From contig CM071928.1 in NCBI GenBank assembly GCA_016081115.2, positions 57,171,950 to 57,235,949 of the forward strand: a stretch of DNA of 64,000 nucleotides, read 5' to 3'. Position numbers and translations under genes: made by a program. This document shows positions 62,392 through 64,000 of the stretch, one piece after another; position 1 is the first letter of the stretch; the number at the start of each line of letters is the position of its first letter. The notes below the pieces were generated by a model. It did not search any database and was not told where the DNA came from. It saw only the letters and a list, made by a program, of their open reading frames with translations. Source of the stretch: Rehmannia glutinosa (Eukaryota; Streptophyta; Magnoliopsida; Lamiales; Orobanchaceae).

Positions 62392-62658
62392 TAAAATTTA
62401 TATGTGATTTTTAAACATTTGTAATATGCTTATGACTTTATGATAAAATAATACTAGTTGATGATTATATTAATTATTAAGTCAAAATCTATAATTAATA
62501 CTAGGTAACTCTCATATGATACACGAGTTTTGTTGGTTTTAGACTAAATATTTTTTAGTTCTCACCAAACTATTTAATTTTTTTTTAAAATAATTTATTT
62601 TAAAAAAATCAAATAATTTAAAAATATCCAAAACCAATATTTTTTAAATATGCCTCAA
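62392..62658 (+). repeat. Direct repeat, left copy (left flank of Helitron 2)
   Basis: It matches about 63679-63930, sharing TAAACATTTG(T/C)AATAT, CTTATGA(C/T)TTTATGATAAA, TTTTGTTGGTTT and AAAATATCCAAAACCAA. The Helitron begins exactly where this copy ends. Confidence 0.85.
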
Positions 62659-63427
62659 TTAGAGTAACACCGTGTGTTACATGGGATTTGTTCACAAATA
62701 AATTTCAAAAAGATAGTGTAGATAGAATCCTTGATTTTGAATTATTTGTTATCTTTTAAAATTATTATCTTTTAAATTCAAAAATATATTACTAACTCAA
62801 ACGAGAGAATATATTCAATAAACAATATATATTTTGAAATAATAAAATCTTTTTAATTTTTCCTTTCTCTTTTTCTATATATTTATACATATAATATAAT
62901 ATAACATAATATTAAAATAGTATAGATAGAATTATTGAGTTTTGATTATTTGTCTTCCAAATTCAAAATATATTATCAATTCAAATGAGAGAATATCTTC
63001 ATAAAAAAATATATATGTTGAACTAATACAATCTTTGTCAATAAAATATGAAGAGGAGATGAATGGCTTGACATTAACTTTCCAAACTATTTGTGAGTTG
63101 TGTACAAATTTGAGTTGAATTGTTTTTTCTTTATATTCTCGATTATTAAAAAATTATCAATGTCAATTATTTTTCTTTCTTGTTTGTTTGTTTTTTTGCA
63201 ATTTATTTAATATGGTAAATATTAAAAGAATTAAATTTCAAAGATGAATCTTGATTTAATTTTTGGATTATTTATTATCTTTTAAATTTGTTCATAGAAT
63301 GTCATATGGATAAGTGTGAAGCAGCCACGTGAGATTAAGAGAATGAGAAGTTGACGTATGCCTAAGATTAATAAGGTGGTGACATGTTTTAACTTTATTT
63401 TTTGTTTTAGTATGTATATATGGTTGA
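62659..63427 (-). mobile_element. Helitron, non-autonomous, with preserved empty site nearby
   Basis: On the minus strand it starts TCAACCATATATACATACTAAA (from 63427, A outside). It ends with a hairpin (ACACACGG region, about 62670-62682) followed by CTAA at 62662-62659 and then T outside, so both rules for Helitron ends hold. The ends match Helitron 1 (25666-26748). There is no helicase sequence. The flanks recur uninterrupted near 63930, which confirms both borders. Confidence 0.85.
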
Positions 63428-63662
63428 TATTATATTTGTGCTTATATATAGACTAATATTATTATATATATTATGTTTTTAGTTTGATTTGATTTATTAG
63501 ATAGTTATATATATTATACTATTGAATTACTATGTTTTAGTTTTGTATGGTTGATCAAATATATTATTAGATAGTTTTAAATTCACAAATATATTATTAA
63601 TTTAAATGAGAGGATATATTCTATAAATAATATCAATTTTGAACTAATAAAATCTTTTTTTA
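62765..63662 (+). repeat. Three dispersed copies of a roughly 75-bp AT-rich unit
   Basis: Units at about 62765-62850, 62945-63030 and 63585-63660 share the order AAATATATTA, TCAAA(T/C)GAGAG(A/G)ATAT, (T/A)ATATATTTTGAA and TAATAAAATCTTT. Two are inside Helitron 2 and one is outside it. Confidence 0.65.
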
Positions 63663-63678
63663 GATATTTATAAATTTT

Positions 63679-64000
63679 TGAAAATTTACATACTCTTTTA
63701 AACATTTGCAATATCCTTATGATTTTATGATAAATACTGGTTTATGATTACATTAATTACTAAGTCTAAAATTTATAATTATTACTAGATAAGTCTCGTG
63801 TGATATACGAATTTTGTTGGTTTGTTTAGACACTTCTTAGTTTCCTAAACTATTTTCTTAATATTTTAATTTTTAACAAAACCAAATAATTTTAAAATAT
63901 CCAAAACCAACACTTTTATAAGTACACCTCATTATTATATATGTGCTTCTATATAGACTATATTATTTTATATTATACTATTGGATTCATTTGATTTTGA
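63679..64000 (+). repeat. Direct repeat, right copy (Helitron-free)
   Basis: It corresponds to 62392-62658 joined directly to 63428-63500. The junction CCTCATTATTATATATGTGC (about 63927-63946) corresponds to CCTCAA at 62653-62658 plus TATTATATTTGTGC from 63428. The copy runs off the end of the window. Confidence 0.8.

Overview
This is a plant nuclear window, AT-rich and dominated by repeats. It holds one gene that looks intact. The repeats (Ty1/copia, Ty3/gypsy-like, L1-type LINE, hAT-, Mutator- and Helitron-type remnants) and the GT-AG introns of the single gene point to a eudicot. A lamiid/Lamiales-like species is my guess only. There is no operon structure, no rRNA or canonical tRNA gene, and no CRISPR array. 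A run of exactly 100 N (39557-39656) marks a scaffold gap.

Layout. 1-5.9 kb: a small hAT-like element with an 8-bp target duplication, a gypsy-like solo LTR with a perfect 5-bp duplication (1313-1729), a 5'-truncated LINE (about 2352-3516), and an AT-rich repeat inside a CTAGGCG-rich element (3.8-5.0 kb). 5.9-21.6 kb: a small terminal-inverted-repeat element split by a 13.9-kb copia element (6141-20038, minus strand, perfect duplication ACATT) and by a second hAT-like element. The copia element carries decayed gag-pol plus a long extra reading region between RNase H and the 3' LTR. 21.6-29.7 kb: nested inverted-repeat elements, a nearly perfect 855-bp foldback with a 9-bp duplication, a decayed Helitron that still encodes the end of its helicase, and two more inverted-repeat elements. 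31.6-39.6 kb: a second gypsy-like solo LTR with a perfect duplication, a hAT-like element with another element inside it, and the 5' LTR, primer site and gag of another copia element that runs into the gap. 39.8-48.3 kb: a hAT-like element split by a 7.7-kb LTR element. 49.2-50.4 kb: a composite insertion bounded by a 12-bp direct repeat.

51595-54170 (minus strand): a four-exon group I bZIP transcription factor gene (VIP1/bZIP18/bZIP52-like), 286 residues, with a complete basic region and zipper. Its first intron carries a roughly 100-bp tRNA-like SINE. A copia-family LTR in the same orientation ends 328 bp upstream of its start codon. 54.5-61.6 kb: that third LTR element, with remnants of gag and reverse transcriptase. 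62-64 kb: a second Helitron, whose unoccupied insertion site is preserved in a duplicated copy of its flanks.

The biology of the window is one transcription factor gene in a deeply nested transposon landscape. I found no evidence of a new multi-gene system. The best leads are the structural ones: insertion histories readable to the base, the LTR beside the bZIP promoter, the extra reading region of the copia element, and patchwork differences between repeat copies that may be assembly error.
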